Below, one piece after another: positions 5,155-6,546 of a stretch of 6,546 nucleotides of DNA. Position numbers and translations under genes: made by a program. The notes under the pieces are model-generated. The model searched no databases. It saw only the letters and a list, made by a program, of their open reading frames with translations, and was not told where the DNA came from. The DNA comes from Gemmatimonadota bacterium (GTDB taxonomy: Bacteria > Gemmatimonadota > Gemmatimonadetes > Longimicrobiales > RSA9). The stretch covers positions 1 through 6,546 of the forward strand of contig JACQPS010000176.1 of assembly GCA_016207445.1 (NCBI GenBank). The letters run 5' to 3'. The number at the start of each line of letters is the position of its first letter. Positions within the stretch are counted from its first letter, which is position 1.

Positions 5155-5550
5155 ATGCGGAAGCTCACAGTAGGCCTGCTCTTCCTGGGGATCGGCATCG
5201 CCGGCGCGAGCCCGGCGGCCGCCCAGGAGGCGAAGAAAGCGGCGAAGGCCGCCGAGCCGACGGCGGTCTCGCTGACGGGGCAGGTGATCGACCTGTCGTG
5301 CAAGGTGGTGAACGGCGCGAGCGGGCCCGACCACAGGATGTGCGCGGAGAAGTGCGCGGAGATGGGTCAGCCGCTCGCGATCCTCGGGAGCGACGGCACG
5401 GTGTACGTGCCGGTGAACCAGGGCATGGGCGCGAAGGGCGAGAACGATCGCCTCAAGCCGTTCGCCGAGCAGAGCGTGAAGGTGAAGGGCAAGGTGTTCA
5501 AGCGGGCGGGCGTCAACGCCATTTTGATCGAGGAGATCAAGGCGTCCTGA
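5155..5550 (+). CDS. Small secreted protein with C-x10-H-x2-C-x3-C motif, function unknown
   Basis: This 131-residue protein has a Sec signal (MRKLTVGLLFLGIGIAG) with probable cleavage near ASPAAA-QEA at about residues 23-25, and no lipobox. A Lys/Ala-rich stretch (26-34) is followed by one compact domain. Its start, TGQVIDLSCKVVNGASGPDH, is followed by RMCAEKCAEMGQPLAIL, giving C49, H60, C63 and C67. Strands then follow (SDGTVYVPVNQG; VKVKGKVFKRAGVNAILIEEI). The Cys/His spacing could bind a metal, a haem-like group or form disulfides. I associate this pattern with uncharacterised secreted proteins but cannot name a family with confidence. The strong ribosome site decides the start. It lies 56 bases after the YtkA-like lipoprotein and 10 bases before the next gene, so the three envelope genes probably share a transcript with a partial terminator in between. 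Confidence 0.8.
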   Translation: MRKLTVGLLFLGIGIAGASPAAAQEAKKAAKAAEPTAVSLTGQVIDLSCKVVNGASGPDHRMCAEKCAEMGQPLAILGSDGTVYVPVNQGMGAKGENDRLKPFAEQSVKVKGKVFKRAGVNAILIEEIKAS

Positions 5551-5560
5551 TGGTCGAGCC

Positions 5561-6546
5561 GTGAAGCTGCGCAGGGCTTTCCCGCGAGGCCGGGCACGAG
5601 TGCCCGGCCTCGCGCTCGTCCTGACCGGTCTCGCGCTGGCATCCTGCGGGCGGGAGCGGGACGACACGCCGGTCGCCGAGCCGGTCCCGGCGTACCGCGC
5701 TCCCACGACGGTACTGGAGGACGGGGCGCGCAGCATCGAGAACCACGTGCCGCGCGAGCGCCTGCGGGTCTACACGGAACCAGCCGGCCGCGTGCGCCTG
5801 CTCTTCCTGAACGGCGTCGCCGCCGCGCCCCGGAGCGACGGCGGCGCGGCCTGGCCCGAAGCAGCCGGCGGCCGCGTCGTCGTCTTCGATGCGTGGGGGA
5901 ACGTCGCCGACATCCTCCAGGGTGCGCCGCGCGGTGCGGCGCCGCTCGGCCGGCCGCTCTTCGCGGCCGAGGCCGGCGGCAGGCTCTGGGGGATCGAGGG
6001 CGCCTCCTCACTCCTGTTCGAGAGTGGACGGCCCCGGGAATGGCTGAGCGTCGAGCTGCCGGGGCTCGTGCAGTCGGGCGCGCGCGGCGTGTTGGCCGCG
6101 GCGCGCAGCGTTCACGAATTCGCGCTTGCGCCCGTGCTCGAGCAGGACCCGCTCCTCTGGCTGCTCGACGCGCGCGGCCAGGTGCTGCGCACGCTCGGGC
6201 GGGTGCAGCTGCCCGAGAATGCGTTCCTGGGACAGCTGCACAACGCGGGCTGGGTGGTGCTGGACGCCGAGGGCGGCATCTACTTCGCGTTCGCGCTGTT
6301 CCCCGAGGTGCGGAAGTACGACGCCGCCGGCCGCCTGCGCTGGGTGAGCCGCTGGCCGCTCGAGGCGCCGCCCCCTCCGCCGCGACTCAGCGCGCGCGCG
6401 GGCGGCATCCAGCCGGAGTTCACGGCGGTGCAGCACGGCATCACGCTCGGGCCGGATGGGCGCATCTACGTGCTCGCCAGAGGCGCGAGCGGCGCCGCCG
6501 ACCGGTTGGTCGTGCTCGATCAGGACGGGATCTGGGTCCGAACGGC
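5561..6546 (+). CDS. Lipoprotein with beta-propeller-like repeats, 3' end outside the window
   Basis: The frame opens at GTG 5561 and stays open to the right edge, giving 328 residues without a stop. The N-terminus is basic (MKLRRAFPRGRAR), then PGLALVLTGLALASC with lipobox LASC at 26-29, so C29 would be lipidated. Repeated strand units follow: GGRVVVFDAWGNVADIL, LLWLLDARGQVLRTLGRV, WVVLDAEGGIYFAFALFPEV, KYDAAGRLRWVSRWPL, LGPDGRIYVLARG and RLVVLDQDG. The D-x-x-G-x-hydrophobic turns spaced between beta strands are typical of NHL or 6-bladed propellers, which bind ligands or partner proteins at the cell envelope. The specific role is unknown. It begins 10 bases after the preceding stop with no clear Shine-Dalgarno. 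The only other in-frame ATG or GTG start before the lipobox is GTG 5600, which would delete the basic n-region. Coding-start bases form a 14-bp hairpin. Confidence 0.78.
   Translation, partial: MKLRRAFPRGRARVPGLALVLTGLALASCGRERDDTPVAEPVPAYRAPTTVLEDGARSIENHVPRERLRVYTEPAGRVRLLFLNGVAAAPRSDGGAAWPEAAGGRVVVFDAWGNVADILQGAPRGAAPLGRPLFAAEAGGRLWGIEGASSLLFESGRPREWLSVELPGLVQSGARGVLAAARSVHEFALAPVLEQDPLLWLLDARGQVLRTLGRVQLPENAFLGQLHNAGWVVLDAEGGIYFAFALFPEVRKYDAAGRLRWVSRWPLEAPPPPPRLSARAGGIQPEFTAVQHGITLGPDGRIYVLARGASGAADRLVVLDQDGIWVRT
5583..5614. other. 14-bp perfect GC-rich hairpin within the signal-peptide codons of the last gene
   Basis: Bases 5583-5596 and 5601-5614 are exact reverse complements around the loop CGAG, giving a 14-bp stem. 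It covers codons 8-18 of the lipoprotein gene and begins 33 bases after the Cys/His protein stop. There is no T run on either strand. It could act as a 3' end for the upstream mRNA, as a translational brake on the propeller gene, or be a short palindromic repeat. Confidence 0.8.

Noticed and set aside
4309..5550. Long plus-strand ORF starting at 4309 that ends at the Cys/His protein stop
   Set aside because: It is the Cys/His protein frame extended backwards through a low-complexity shadow of the ThDP enzyme and lipoprotein genes. The true start is ATG 5155, with AAGGAGG and a clean signal peptide.

Overview
This is a GC-rich bacterial chromosomal segment, roughly 70% G+C by eye. All recognisable genes lie on the plus strand and are closely spaced. 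GC content, Shine-Dalgarno use at several genes, a large share of lipoprotein or secreted proteins, and a catalytic/small-subunit GMC dehydrogenase pair suggest a Gemmatimonadota-like or other environmental high-GC Gram-negative lineage. No marker gene proves this.

Layout. (1) Positions 2-520 hold the C-terminal part of a glutamate dehydrogenase. (2) Positions 521-700 are a spacer of about 51% G+C. It is nearly filled by a 153-bp element with imperfect 30-nt inverted arms built from 9-bp-periodic CGCAAAG units. (3) Positions 701-2667 hold a four-base-overlapping pair: a gluconate 2-dehydrogenase subunit 3-like small protein and a GMC-family FAD oxidoreductase with a Cys cluster. (4) Positions 2789-4528 encode a thiamine-diphosphate enzyme of the acetolactate synthase / pyruvate oxidase / decarboxylase superfamily. 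Both of its interdomain linkers carry hexanucleotide repeats. (5) Positions 4592 to the right edge hold three envelope proteins: a YtkA-like lipoprotein, a small secreted protein with a C-x10-H-x2-C-x3-C motif, and a GTG-started lipoprotein resembling a beta-propeller, cut by the window edge.

How they may work together. The small subunit and GMC protein almost certainly form one enzyme that oxidises an alcohol or sugar-type substrate. The ThDP enzyme acts on a 2-keto acid and the glutamate dehydrogenase links 2-oxoglutarate to ammonia, so the left two thirds is central carbon/nitrogen metabolism with no single pathway proven. The right third is an envelope group whose Met/His and Cys/His residues could bind metal (inference).

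No tRNA, rRNA, CRISPR array, transposase or complete mobile element was seen. No stretch over 300 bases lacks a gene. The most unusual items are the 527-679 element, the repeat-bearing linkers of the ThDP enzyme, the 14-bp perfect hairpin inside the start of the last gene, and the Cys/His secreted protein.
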